Positions 46,820-58,559 of a stretch of DNA of 64,000 bases are shown one piece after another (within the stretch, counting starts at the first letter, position 1; each line of letters opens with the position of its first letter). Under the pieces are notes generated by a model. The model was not told the DNA's origin. It worked only from the letters and a program-made list of their open reading frames with translations, and did not search any database. The position numbers and the translations under genes are program-made. Source of the stretch: Jimgerdemannia flammicorona (taxonomy: Eukaryota; Mucoromycota; Endogonomycetes; Endogonales; Endogonaceae); the NCBI GenBank assembly GCA_003990745.1, contig RBNI01000006.1, positions 1 to 64,000 of the forward strand, written 5' to 3'.

Positions 46820-47125
46820 GAATGTCATGAGCCATTAGAATAACTGTGAGCCATTAGAATAGTTGTGAGCTGTGGGAATAGTTGTAAGCTATTGGAATAA
46901 TTGCAAGTCATTAGAATGATTGCAAGCCATCCATCAGAGTGAGGATAGAAAACAGAGTTATCAGAATGTAGAAATGAGAGTAGAAAACAGAGTCATCAGA
47001 ATACAGAAATGAGGGTAGAAAACAGAGCTATCAGAAATAAGTATAGAAAACAGAGTAAGGGTAGAAAACAGAGCCAGAAATAAGAGTGGAAAACAGTGCT
47101 ATCAGAAATGAGTATGGAAAACAGA
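46820..47125 (+). repeat. Two adjoining minisatellites
   Basis: 46825-46935 has about six 18-19-bp units like gagccattagaatagttgt. 46935-47125 has units like agggtagaaaacagagctatcagaaat, 20-30 bp. Both are inside the Harbinger element. Confidence 0.75.
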
Positions 47126-47336
47126 GCCCCTTATGAAGATTTTTACCCAACAGAATAACAGCATGGAGATTCAGAGAGGTAGCATAGCATCAGAATGCCT
47201 CTATTTTGTCATAGTCTTGGTCTGGAAATATTATGTAATCTATCTGATCTATGGCACTCAAATGGACTTTGGCCCCCCACCTGCACTTATCTATAACCTA
47301 AGGGCTAGAAGATATATATTAAATTGTTTTATTGAG

Positions 47337-47355
47337 AAAAAAAAAAAAAAAAAAA
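47337..47355 (+). repeat. Run of about 19 A
   Basis: It directly precedes the Myb/SANT-like frame. It may be a homopolymer expansion or the tail of a small retroinsertion; no duplication was found. Confidence 0.6.
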
Positions 47356-47401
47356 GTCTTCTACTTGTGCTGAAGTTCATAAAGTGCATAAGGTACTCAA
47401 G

Positions 47402-48419
47402 AGATGGGAGGATGATGGTATTGATGAAGGACTATCCTCAATGGACATTATTCTTGACTGGATTATATTAGAGATGAACTATGTCAGGTAGAAGAGAGAC
47501 ATGGAGGAGATAATGAAGCAGACTCTCTGTAGGGAGATAGTTGACCTTCTGAAAGAAGCTAGTATCCACTACTGCAACAGTACAGATATTCAAATGAAAA
47601 TATTAGAACTCCAAACTGCTTACAATAAGGCTCAGGACTGGAGTGAGAATATAGAAGAGGAGATTTAGGTAGAAGGTAGAGATGATATAGAGATAACAAT
47701 CCAAGGTATATTTTGGACTTTGATCTTTATCAATGAATTGAATTTATACTGAATACAAATTCCTATCCAATGACAGCTGCTCTCAAAAAAAGGTACAAGT
47801 ACTGGATCTGATCTTTGCTGACAGGACTTTGTCCTGGCCAAGGTTTACAGCTGACAGCTTGGAGGATGATGACATTGCCAGAGATCTGCTAGAGAGCAGA
47901 GATAACAATGATGATAATGACAAAAGTGATGATAACAACAGCAATGATGGTAATAGTAATAGTAATGGCAATGGCAATGATGATAATAATAATAATAACA
48001 ATAATGATAATGATAATGGCACTAACAATACTCCTTCCAGTCCTAGAGAGATGCTGCTGAGATCAGAGGCTGAGAAGGTATATGACAGGATAGTGAAGAA
48101 GAAGCCAATGAGGCTTGGAGTGAACTACCCTCAGAATAAATCAAAGTCCTCATTGGCTGATACTTTTATGGTGGGAAATACAATAAAGAATAAGAGAGCA
48201 AAGGATGCTCTGAACTTCACAAAGAGAAAATGAGATAAGGAGATAGAGGAGAAGAGATATTAGAGGATAGAGAAGTATGAACTGATAATAAAGAGATTGA
48301 GAATAGAGGAAATGAGGGCTAAGACCAAGAGAGCTCTTGCAAAGATTTTATTAATGAAATCATTATGTGAATTGGGTATGTTAAAGGAAGAAATTTTAAA
48401 GCAGATGAAGGATTTGTAA
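47402..48419 (+). pseudogene. Harbinger Myb/SANT-like partner protein
   Basis: Reads RWEDDGIDEGLSSMDIILDW, then QTLCREIVDLLKEASIHYC and ILELQTAYNKAQDWSENIEE, the trihelix Myb/SANT-like fold of fungal Harbinger partners, which bind the element ends and guide the transposase to the nucleus. A conserved LSWPRFTADSLEDDD follows. Next is a 40-residue Asn/Asp/Gly tract from a trinucleotide repeat (47908-48025). The C-terminal part (ADTFMVGNTIKNKRAKDALN and a charged helix, IEEMRAKTKRALAKIL) looks like a coiled coil. Stops at 47456, about 47667 and 48232, plus a frame change near 47790, break it. It converges with the transposase. Confidence 0.75.
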
Positions 48420-48719
48420 ATATGTAGATATGTTTATTAAAGCATTAGATGTGGATGAGTTTCTGTGTGAATTGTTTTTCCCTGAATATTTCAGAGTGAT
48501 TAATACTTCAAACAGTAGAATTTCTTTCAAATTTCACAAGACATTTATTGATATCCTAACACTATGGTCATCATGTCTCTTTGCTTTTTTTTTTTCCTTC
48601 ATTTTTCCCCCAATCTAACCTTTTCTCATACTCCATTTCCACTAATTAGCTCTCTTCCTCTTCACCTCTTTTGTCTTCTAACTATTCACTATCTATCAGA
48701 TTTTACAGAATGAGATTGT

Positions 48720-49870
48720 AAAGAATACAATAAGTGTGGATCCAGTATACTGCTCACTTGATGTTCTTTTTCCATCTGATTATAATCCACAGCCCCTTGA
48801 GACTTTGAAAGCATCCTTTGAGAATACCAATACAATGCTCTACCCAGATATAGATTTTACTTAGCTGAAAATTGAACTGAGTCTCCTCTATTGTCAAACT
48901 ACAGTATAGGGGCTTCTTGAAGACTAGAATGATTTGGGGATTTGGAGTATAGTCTGAGTCAGCCAGGAGGTATTCATTACTAGAGAAGAATTATTCTGGC
49001 TGATGTGATAGTATACTGTTTTCAAATATATGAGTATCATGGACACAGCTAGCCCAATCAGTGTAGATGTATCAGATCCTCTTATTATCATTATACACAA
49101 TCAACCTGGCAATACCATACCATTCCTTCTGACTGTAGTAGTCCTCTCTATCCAAGAAGAACTTGTTCTCTAGAACAAAAAGAGTTCCATCAATAAGCCC
49201 CAGACAGGATGGGAAACTGCTATCTATCTATATTTAGCACTTAATCACTTATTGTTCCTCCTCTTCTGGTCAGGAAATAGCCTGCTTCTCTAATGATAGA
49301 ATGGCAATAATATACTAGTTAGTATATAGATCTATAGCTCCTTTTATAAAAACATATATATAAAAGAGTTTACTTCAGATCCTCTTCTTACTATGGAAAT
49401 ATAAAAGAGCAGAATACTATTATCTGATAAGCCAGAACCTCACATGATCACTCCAACTGCTGCTCTATTTTCAAAATATCTGAACCTCTTCAGTGTTACC
49501 AGGAGTTGATGGTAAATAAGATGCTACTGATAATTGGAGTTGTTTTGAAAAACAGGGTGATTTTCAATATATATAAGAAGATTCTGGAAGTACTGCCTGG
49601 ATATGCAGACTTTCTGCTTGAATCACCTATCATCAAGTTTATAAAAGAGTTAGTCCAGGTGGCCTGAGGCTTGGGCTATATGATCTTGTAGCTCTAGGTA
49701 GCACTGAAGGTGGACTTAAAGATAGGTCATCAAGAGCATATTGTTATTATCATCAGTGGAGTAATTGATGCCATTAAAGTTAGAGCCCTCACTCTCACCT
49801 TCACCCTTATAGGAAGAACCCACAAGTTTCTGGAGAACTAGAGCTTGCTCAAGGTCCTCAAGGAGGAGTT
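48720..49870 (-). pseudogene. PIF/Harbinger DDE transposase
   Basis: DDE_Tnp_4 layout: first Asp in CLGLIDGTLFVLENKFFLDR, then YIYTDWASCVHDTHIFENS, second Asp in EYLLADSDYTPNP, and Glu in IYIWVEHCIGILKGCFQSLK. The N-terminal region (KVCISRQYFQNLLIYIENHP, HQLLVTLKRFRYF) matches fungal Harbinger transposases. All three catalytic residues remain, but stops occur (TGA in KRI*YIYTD, TAA in PE*FFSS, and several upstream). It would cut and paste the element. Confidence 0.88.
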
Positions 49871-50062
49871 GATATTCAGATTTTTAGGACATTTTCAAGA
49901 TAAGAGTGAAGTGAGTGAGTTTTCTTGAGTTCTAGAGAAATTTTTCCTAGAATTCAGATATTCTGTAACTGTTAGAAAACTTCAGAATTCTAGAAAATAG
50001 TTCTAGAAAAAATTTGACCAATTATGTCATTCTAGAATTCTATAACCTACTTTGAAATCCCC

Positions 50063-50829
50063 TACTATATCAAGAGTACTAGATAACCAGAACTACTCTA
50101 CTGTACTAACTTATATAAATAACCCAGATAGCCAAAGAAGAAAATATTATAAAATATTAAAGATCTCCTCAAGATATTAAAAGTCTCCTTGAGATATTGA
50201 AGGTCTCCTTAAGACATTGAAGGTCTCCTCTCTCATAAATAGTAATCTATAGTTAGCCATATAGCAACCAGATAACAACTAGCTTGTATAAAATACTCCA
50301 GAGACAAGAGTGAATAAACCTTAGTCTAAAAGTTAAAGAAAAGCAAAAAGCTTTGAAGAAGAATCTGCTACTTAAGAAAAGCTACTATTTTCAAGAGAAA
50401 TCTATTATATTTTAGTCTGCTTGCCAGATAAGTCTGAAGAATTTGAGAAGTCTGCCTATCTCTTACCATCAAGCCAGTCTATTAGATGTAACTTTACAGT
50501 GAACTTATTTGCATAAATGAAGTCAGTCTTTGATATAACTTTACCAAGAGAAGAATCCACTATCTGAGTTATTTTCCAGAGAGCCCACTATAGGAATCTT
50601 GTCATAAAGCCAGTCTATCTGATGTAACTTCACAGTAGAGTTAGTCTTTGATGTAATCCTATATAAATGAAGTTAGTCTTTAATATAACTTGCTAAGAAT
50701 CCACATTATTTAAGTTATCAAATTATCTGAGTTATTATTCAAAAAGCTTACTGATTTAGAAGAATCTATATCAAACTAAGTTATCTGAATTATCTACTAA
50801 ATTGAGTTATCTACCAATCTTAATACTTC
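50063..50829 (+). repeat. LTR family C, copy C4: 3' LTR of gypsy-C, right part
   Basis: Continues the LTR-C sequence interrupted at 45698. Contains a run of four 20-bp units (gatattgaaggtctccttaa-like) at 50155-50230 and the block shared with C3 at 50545-50825. The inner/outer end is cut by the element starting at 50829. Confidence 0.7.
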
Positions 50830-51998
50830 TAAATAAATCAAATCAATTTGAATTGAATTGAATTGAGGGTGTTTTGAATTAAATTAAATTGAGAATTTTT
50901 CAATTCAAATTGAATTGGGGTCCAATTCAAAATATTCAAATTGAATTGAGGTCTGATTTGATTTGAAATTGGAAGTCAAACTTTGAAATATAATAACTAG
51001 ATGAAAATATATTCAAATTTGATGTATTTTAGCTTATTGGATTCACTTTGATAAGACAAATCCAGTATAACAAAGATCATTAGATTTGAATATATTTTTA
51101 TTATGTTATTGTATTTCAAATATTTGGTTCAAAATTGAGATCTGATTCAATTTGAAATTGAAAATCAAAATTTGGAATATAATAACTTAATGAAAATATA
51201 TCAAAATTTGATATATTTTAGCTTGTTGGATTTATCTTAATAAGGTGAATCCAGTATAACAAAGATCATTAAATTTGAATATGTTTTCATCAGGTTTTGA
51301 ATTTTAAAAATTTAGGTTTATGAATAAAGGTCTGATTCAAAGTCAAACTTTGAAATATAATATCTTGATAAAAACATATCTAAATTTGATGTATTTTAGC
51401 TTATTGGATTCGCCTTAATAAGGTGAATCCAGTATAATAAAGATCTTTAAATTTGGACATGTTTTTGTCATAATATTGAATTTCAAATATTTAGGTTCAT
51501 GAATTGAGGTCTGATTTGAAGTCAAACTTTGAAATATAATAATATGATGAAAACATATCCAAATTTGATGTATTTTAGCTTGTTGGATTTGTCTTGATAA
51601 GGTGAATTCAGTTCAATAAAGATCATTAAATTTGGACATGTTATTGTTATGTTATTTAATTTCAAAATTTAGGTTTGTGAATTGAGATCTAATTTGAAGT
51701 CAAACTTTGAAATGCAATAACTTGACAAAAACATATCTAAATTTAATATATTTTAGCTTGTTTGATTTACCTTAACAAGGTGAATGTAGTACAATAATGA
51801 TAATTAAATTTGGATATATTTTCATTGAGTTATTGAATTTCAAAAAATTTAAATTTGAATTGAAATTCAAATCAAATTGATTTGAATCAAATTGAGCCTC
51901 AATTCAAATTGATTCAAATTAAATTGGGTCTCAATTCAATTCAAAGTTTTCAAATTGAATTGAATTTGGGTTCAATTTGATTCAATTTGATTTATTGG
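50829..51998. mobile_element. Foldback-like element containing a ~178-bp satellite
   Basis: Left end AATACTTCTAAATAAATCAA and right end (reverse complement) AGTACTCCCAATAAATCAAA are related to each other and to the ends of the MITE at 36814 (AGTGCTCCCA). The subterminal parts are rich in CAATTCAAATTGAATTG-type palindromes. Inside, one unit is repeated at least five times: the mark agctt(a/g)ttggatt recurs at 51031, 51220, 51398, 51577 and 51755, spacings 189, 178, 179, 178. Each unit carries tttgaaatataataac and ggtgaatccagtataa. No coding capacity. Confidence 0.75.
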
Positions 51999-52230
51999 GA
52001 GTACTAAGTATAAGAGAGATTAGTATAGAAGAGATTAGTATAGAGAAAGTCAGCATAGAGGAATATGGAGAGGTTGGCATAGAGGATGAAATAGAGATTA
52101 GTACAGAGAAGATTGGTACAGAGAAAGATATAGAGGAGAAGGATATAGAGGAAAGTAGTTCAGAATATATAAAGAAAGATGGTTCAGAATATAAGGAGGA
52201 GGAGAATTAGTTGATTTATAGTAATAAAGA
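51999..52230 (+). other. Low-complexity Glu/Ile/Ser frame
   Basis: Open from before 51999 to 52210 with repeats such as EISIEEISIEKVSIEE and EKDIEEKDIEE. It is a short purine-rich repeat (agtatagaagagatt). I do not regard it as a gene; it may be a remnant of an acidic gag region. Confidence 0.45.
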
Positions 52231-52394
52231 GTAAGATCTATTTATACTGATAAGTTCTTTATTTTTCTAATTTACTTTCTATTTATTTCTGATTTCATTT
52301 TGATTTCTGATTCTTAATTATATTTCTATTTGTTTATTCTAAATATATATCTTAGATATACAATATATATATTTTTATATCTTATAGCTTAAGG

Positions 52395-52765
52395 CAGATT
52401 AAAGATGAGTCTGTATTAGATTAAATATAGATCAGAGTCAGGTTATATATATTTCTCAGATTGAGTCATATATATTTCTTAAGTTAGATTATATATATTT
52501 CTTGGATTAGATTATATATATTTCTCAGATCAGATTAAAGATGAGTTATATATAATTCTATAGGTTAAAGGCAAATTATATATAATTCTAAGTTGTGTTA
52601 AAGATAGGTGATATATATTTCTGAATCAAATTAAAGATGAGTGATATTTAATTCTAAGTTAGATTAAAGATAGATAATGTATATTTCTGAGTCAGATTAA
52701 GATAGATTATATATAATTTCAGGTCAGATTAAATATATATATAGGTCAGCTCAGGTTGTAGAGTA
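52395..52765 (+). repeat. AT-rich tandem repeat, about 30-40-bp units
   Basis: Units such as cagattaaagatgagttatatataattct and agattatatatatttctcag alternate, about ten in all, strongly diverged. Confidence 0.7.
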
Positions 52766-52931
52766 CTAGCAGTGGGAGGCTTTTTAGTACCTAAAAAACT
52801 TCCTATTATGTCTCATATTATCATTATTGCTTGCTGCTCACTAGTATAGAATTACTGCTTACTGGTATAAAATTACTACTTGCTAGTATAAAATTATCTA
52901 TAAGTCTAATTTCTTATATATTATTACATAG

Positions 52932-54510
52932 TGGTCACTGAGTCCTTCAAATATACCAGATTCTCTTCAAGGTATATCTCTTAGACTAACTCAAGTTTAT
53001 TATAAGCAAGTTCTTATTGGAGTATCTTCCCAAGGTCTTATATTTCTCAAACTTCTAATCTTTAAACTGTCTTGTTATCTCTTAGATTGCTTGCAAGAAA
53101 GTGTATATATTACACTGAGTAGACTGACTTTATTTTAGAGGAAATAAGAGGGGCATTTATACAAAATATAATTCAATAGTTGCTAAGATATAAAGCTAAA
53201 TATAAATTTTAATAACTAAAATAAAATGCCAGGATAGGAAAAACTACTAAGTTTCAGAGTTGGTACTAATGGTTATATAGGTTCAGGATGCTGGTATAAT
53301 TTTAGTGATATAGAAAAATAGTGCTGGAATAATTCCATGTCACATCAGAATGCTAGTACTGGTATAATTTAGTATCATATCAGAATACTGGTGCTGGCAT
53401 AATTCAGTGTCATCAAAGGACTTTAGAGCAAAATGTTCAAGACTATAAGGGCTTCATCCTCATCAGAGGTCAGAATATCTTCAAAGGAGATAAGGTTTAT
53501 AAATTCATCATTATCACATAGATCACATGTTTCATATATATTGTACATCTCATATATATCACACAGGATGATGTTATCACCAATGATATCATCATGTTCA
53601 GCAGTGGTAAGAATAAGGATGTCTGGGGCTCTCTAGTCTATAAGGTTCTCTTTCACAAAATAGAGGACAAATATAAGGTCTTGGAGAGGTCTAACCTGGA
53701 TACTTGGGTCTTGGAATACTGAGATTAATCCTTGCAGGAATTGGTCTGGTTGTTCTGGAGGATGGGATGCCAGAAGTCTTCTATTTCATCACTATTGAGA
53801 GTGATAGTAGACTGGGCTTCTGTAGCTACTCTGGCTTCTAGTACATTGATACGGTGGACTGATAGGTCTCTGAAGTCTGAGACTCTAACATACTCCAAGT
53901 TGGAGATTGACCATAGTACATACCTGAAGATCTGATAGATCTTCTTAGCTATTCTTATTTTGCATATATCTATGAGAGTAGCATCTTGTAGCTCTTGAGT
54001 GCTGGTCTGTAGGAACTCCCAGCAGAGAAGGTTTCCTATTTTATACTCCTGCCATGTTTGGAGGTATTTAGTAGCAATGGTGATCCTTGTTTCCATTTCA
54101 CAGTGATAGAGAATATACATAATGATAAGGGTCATCAGTACCTAGGTTGACACTAGAAGTCCTTCTTGAGCAGATCCTTATGGCTCTTCTGATGTCTTGG
54201 AACATCCTTTCTTTGACTGAGGTACCTTAGTGGTTTCTTGACCTTGAGATTTAGTGAGCAGCAGGCATTTCATTTGTGGTAAGTCTTTGAGCTATTTTGG
54301 AATTGGTGGGTCTTGTTGGTTGCTACTACTGCAGTTCCTTAATCCTTCTTTTATATTCCTCAAGATACCCATACTGTGGTCACAATGACTCACAGTTGGT
54401 CATCATTGCTCATCTTGTATGCTGTATGATCTTCTTGTGCTCTGATCTGGTAGCTTGCAAGGAAAGGCTGTCTCCTGTGCTGATGTCATCATTTTGGGGT
54501 CACCATTACA
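52932..54510 (-). repeat. 3' LTR of gypsy-A copy 2
   Basis: About 1579 bp, TGTAATGGTGACC...CAGTGACCA in element orientation. The LTR reading frame has its ATG at 54268 (242 nt in); open pieces include 54135-53725, which begins after a short insertion and keeps EYVRVSDFRDLS and EAQSTITLNSDEIEDFWHPI. Confidence 0.88.
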
Positions 54511-54859
54511 TCTTTCTCCTAAATAAGGATCCTCTTGAGCATCCTTATTCATTGGTCCAGTCCTGAAAAATTTGCTGATCTCATAACCTCTGGCAAGGGG
54601 TTGAAAAGTAGTATTTATGAGCTAGTATCTTCCTTTTATATTTTGGTATGATGGTGAAGAGTCACTCCAGCAAGGGCCTGATTCTGATCTTGACCAATCA
54701 GTTGATGGTTCAAACTCCTCTGGCTTTGAAAGTCTCACAGATGAGTAGTTGCTGATACTGTATCTCTTAAAGAATAGTCCAGATAGATAGCCTACTGGTT
54801 ATAGAATATGCTATTATGATTCACAGACTAGAACCTTGCAGACAGTCATCACATTTTAC

Positions 54860-56065
54860 TTCTCTTATATAGGTTCATGGTACTTCTTAAGTCTGTTTCT
54901 ATATACTGTAGTAGGCAGTATGGTCTCTGAGATTTTTCTAAGCCAGAAGGTAGTTTTCTTAATATCTTACACATAGAAGGATTCTTCCTATTTGGGCTCC
55001 AGTTTTTGTGACCATGAGGCTTCTATCATATTTCAATACAGTAGGACCTTTTCTCTGATTTGGATGGGTTCTAGGGTCTTGTGATTCTTTTCTACATTTT
55101 TTCTTGTCAGTGCTTGTGACTTGATAATGTAATCTTCAGCCTTCTTCCTGATTTGGTATAGTCTCCAGATTTCTACATTGACCCATCTCCAAGTTAGGTC
55201 TAGATTTATAGCTGAGGTTTCATCAGAATCTTCTTCTCTGAAGAGCAGTTCTCTTAGTGTAAAGTGTGTGCTCTGTGACCATATGTCTTGTAGAATAGAG
55301 AGAGCAGTTGGGAGGTAGTTATCTCAATTCTCATATATTTCTAAGATCTTTGCCAGGATGTTCTTGAGAGTCTTGTTGATTCTCTCTATCTATCCATTTC
55401 CTTGAGAGTGGTACACAGTAGTCTTGATGTGCTGAATCTTGTATTTCTAATACATTATCTCATGGAATCTATTGACAAATTCTGTGCTACAGTCTGTTGT
55501 GATTTGCTTCATTGTCTTATAGTAGCAGATGATTTCTTAGTATAGGAAGTTAGCTATAGAGAGGGCATTAGCTTCTTGTAATACTCCTGCTTCTATTCAT
55601 TTGGTAAAGAGGTCTACAATAACTATAATATAGCAGTTTCCTGATAGTATTACTGATAGTAGCCTAATGATATCTATTGCAATGTGGTAAAAGAGGATAG
55701 GCTCAATTCTTGATAATCTGGGTACTTGGTCTTGCTGATCTTATTTCTGTTTTTGGTACTTATCACACTCTTTGACAAATTGGCACAGGTTTTCTTCTAT
55801 TTTGGACCACTACATAGTTCTTCTTACCTTATTGTATATGTTGGTTCCTCCTAAGTGTTCTTGCTCATATACTTCCTTCATTACTTAATACTTCTTGTAT
55901 TTGGGTATTACTAGCTTTCCTTCTTTTCTGAGTATAGTATTGTCTAGTTCAAACTGTTTCTAAGTTCAGTTGATGATGGTGATTGTCCAGGGTTCAAGAT
56001 GGTTGAGCATCTTTCACTGTCTGAGATAGCTGATTAATCTATAGTATAACTCCTTATTCATGTTG
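54860..56065 (-). pseudogene. Gypsy-A copy 2 integrase
   Basis: Same order as copy 1 but with stops throughout. The zinc-region text around 55740-55830 and the acidic core near 55480-55690 align with copy 1 at the DNA level. The frame offset relative to RNase H is the same as in copy 1. Confidence 0.75.
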
Positions 56066-57535
56066 AATAGTCTTGATGGAGGTGTTTCAGGGTATCCTTG
56101 AGAGTGCATCAGCATTGGTATTGGTTCTTCCTGAGTGGTGCTTAATAGTACAGTCATACTATTGCAGTCTAGTAGATCCATCTGACATATATTCCTTTGG
56201 GGTTCAGAGTGTGGAATAGCCAGGCAAGAGCAGAATAGTCTGTTTGAACAGTGAAGTATTTCTCAGCTAGGTAGTAGTAGAACTTGTCTACTGTCTAAAC
56301 TACTGCTAAGTATTTGAGCTTGCATGACTTGTAGTTCTGTTCTACTCTGTAGGTACCTTGGCTTGCATAGGAGATGACATATTCATATTCATCTTTCTTC
56401 TGAGCTAGGACTGCTCCAAGTCCTATAGCACTTGCATCTGTCTGCAGGATGAATTCTAGATTCCAATCTGGTCTTCTGAGAATAGGTGCTTGGGTCAACC
56501 TGGTCTTGAGTTCATTGAAGGTTTCTTGATATTTCTTAGTTCATTCAAATTTGGTTTCCTTCTTCAGTAGCTTGTAGATAGGTGCTGCAATGTTGGAGTA
56601 TCCTTTGGTTAAATCTTCTGTAGTAGCTGACCAGTCCAAGGAAGACATAGACTTCTATAGTTATTCTGAGTCTCAGGTAGGCTGCAATAGCCTCAATCTT
56701 TGTAGAATCTGTATAAATTCCAGTCTGGTTGATGAGGTGTCCTAGGTAGGCAATTTCTTGAACTACAAACTTGTATTTCTTGGGCTTGATGTAGAGGCCA
56801 TACTTCTTGAGCTTCTTGAGGGCTAGCTATATGTGATTGACATATTCCCATACAGTATTGCTGAAGATGATCACATTATCAATATAGACAAAGAGCTATT
56901 TTTCAATCTCATTGCTAAAGACACTATTCATCATTCACTGGAAACTTGCTGGGGCATTGCACATTCCAAATGACATTCACAGATAGATATAGGTGGCATC
57001 AGGTATGATGAAGGCTGATTTCTCACTAGTATCTTGAGTGAGACCAATCTGATGGAAGCCTGAGAACAGATCCAAGGTGGTATAGTATTTGGCTTTGCTT
57101 CTAAGGGTAGTAAGGATTTCTTGAATATTTGGCAAGGGCTGCCTATCCTTCTTGGTGATGGCATTGAGCTTCCTGTAATCAATGCAGAGTCTTAATGCAA
57201 ACTCTTCAGGCTTACTTCCTTTCTTTAGGGTGAGGACAATGAGTGAAGCCCAGAGACTGATAGCTTGCTTGATAATTCCAGCTTCTTCTATTTCCTTGAG
57301 TTCTGCTCACAGCCATTCTCTGTAGGCAGGTAGTATGAGTCTGGCCTTCTGGTAGATGGGCTTGGTATCACCAGTATTAACTTTGTAATAGTACTTGGGT
57401 TCTTGATTGTGGATATCTCTGAAGTCTGTAGCAAGTACTCCTTCATTCTGGTGTAGGATCTTGAGAAGTTATTCTTCCAGAGGAAAGTTTTCTCCAATAG
57501 TATATGTGTGCTTGTTCTGGTCCCTGTCTTTCTTG
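56066..57535 (-). pseudogene. Gypsy-A copy 2 reverse transcriptase and RNase H
   Basis: The catalytic box reads FVYIDNVIIF near 56890, so the second Asp of YIDD is Asn (GAT to AAT). RNase H keeps ILQTDASAIGLGAVLAQKKD (56498-56295). Several stops and a one-base insertion near 56170 are present. Confidence 0.85.
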
Positions 57536-57918
57536 TGCTCAAGTTCTGTAATCTTAGTGGTGGCATAGGCTCCTCTTCTAGTAAATCCAAAGCCTTGTTC
57601 TCCTCTCTTGGTCTTGATGAGTTCAATGGCTTCAGTGATCTTGGACTTCTTGATTTCATGGATCAGCATCTGGCCAATTCTGTCATACTTCTTGACTTTG
57701 AATGGGGTGGTGGGGTTGTGATTCCTGACTATGAGGAAGATCTTACCAGTGTAATCAGAGTCAATTACTTCTCCTTTAACTGAGATTTCACTTTTGGCCA
57801 GACTGCTCCTAGTCTTGATAATTCTAGCATGGTTCTCTAGCAGCTTGACTCCAATTCTAGTGCCAAGTATGGTGGTGGTCTGTGGTTCAAGGATAGTATC
57901 TTGAATGCTGGCAAGGTC
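57536..57918 (-). pseudogene. Gypsy-A copy 2 dUTPase domain, N-terminus cut by insertion
   Basis: The open frame 57921-57469 starts MDLASIQDTILEPQ (motif 1 region) and carries KTRSSLAKSEIS (motif 2), VIDSDYTGKIFLIVRN (motif 3), KKYDRIGQMLIHEI (motif 4) and RGEQGFGFTRRG (motif 5). The order and spacing confirm the dUTPase call made in copy 1. The retroposon at 57933 separates it from the protease frame. Confidence 0.87.
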
Positions 57919-57932
57919 CATTCCTATGGCTC

Positions 57933-58096
57933 TTTTTTTTTTTTTTTTTTAATGGACTCAATGTCCTGTAGATTTTTATTAGAAGGGAACCTAGACTATA
58001 TAGGCCAAAACCCTCCCCCACCACCCATCAAGCACTGCTCCTCTATTAACCTAGGCTAGCTATTGTCCAGCAGCTCAACCATGCTAGGTGCAGCTT
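57933..58096 (-). mobile_element. Short retroposon (SINE or truncated LINE) with A18 tail
   Basis: In minus orientation 146 bp of body is followed by 18 A (57950-57933). It is absent from gypsy-A copy 1. The flanks cattcctatggctc (57919-57932) and catttctatggctc (58097-58110) form a 14-bp target duplication with one change. The body starts AAGCTGCACCTAGCATGGTT and ends TTGAGTCCATT. TGGTTGAGCTGCTGG resembles a pol III box A only weakly, and the end (taataaa...) slightly resembles the LINE 3' end at 11720, so origin is open. Confidence 0.85.
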
Positions 58097-58559
58097 CATT
58101 TCTATGGCTCCTTCAGTCTTGTATTCTGGGATCTTGGCTTTGGGGTGAAACTTCTTGACTTTGAGGGTGATGTCGGATTCTTGTTCCTCCTCATCATCAC
58201 TATCAGCTTGAAGCTCAGGGGGCTGGTCATCTTCTTCAGCTTTTCTTTTTACTTCAGCAGCTTCTTGCTCATGTTTCTGTTGGTGGATTTTCCTGACTTC
58301 ACTGATACAGGACCAGCAGTCATTCAGGTGTTCAGAGCAGTACATCCTAGTACCATAGGGGTATCTTCCTTGAGGGACATAGCTATCAATGATCTTGTTA
58401 TACCACTGCTCATCTATGAGCTTGGGTGGCTTGTTCTTGTTCTTATTCTTATTCTTGTTCTTGTTCACCAAGTGCATGAAGACTTCTGTGTCCTCTTCAT
58501 CTCCTTCCTCCATGTCTAATAGGACTCCTTTGTGGACATTGATAGAGACTTGTACCTTT

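Larger units (their letters stand above)
45699..50062. mobile_element. PIF/Harbinger-type DNA transposon, 4.36 kb
   Basis: The termini GAGGGTTTCAAAGTAGGTTA (left) and GGGGATTTCAAAGTAGGTTA (right, reverse complement) form an inverted repeat of about 28 bp with two mismatches. It sits within LTR-C. The uninterrupted LTR-C copies at 12440-13445 and 17930-18705 carry one TATATACTATATC; here TACTA is present on both sides (45694-45698 and 50063-50067), so the insertion point is exact. This can be a 5-bp duplication, or a 3-bp ACT duplication if the ends begin with AG. It encodes a Myb/SANT-like protein (plus) and a DDE transposase (minus), both dead. Confidence 0.9.
35356..50829 (+). mobile_element. 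Ty3/gypsy family C element, with nested insertions
   Basis: Plus-strand gag (about 35760-36277 and 38407-39020), protease (about 40000-40340), RT to integrase (about 42700-45090), then a 3' LTR-C split by the Harbinger insertion at 45699-50062. A solo LTR-B (36278-38406) interrupts gag. The coding parts hold a stop every 10-30 codons, mostly at former Trp and Gln codons. Confidence 0.75.

Noticed and set aside
47783..48028. Leu-rich minus-strand frame opposite the Myb/SANT-like gene
   Set aside because: It mirrors the Asn/Asp trinucleotide repeat on the other strand.
51977..52210. Glu-rich frame as a small gene
   Set aside because: Built from a short purine-rich repeat, with no start context or homologue seen.
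57950..58096. tRNA-derived SINE with pol III boxes
   Set aside because: TGGTTGAGCTGCTGG resembles box A, but no good GGTTCRANNCC box B follows at the right distance; kept only as a retroposon of unknown origin.
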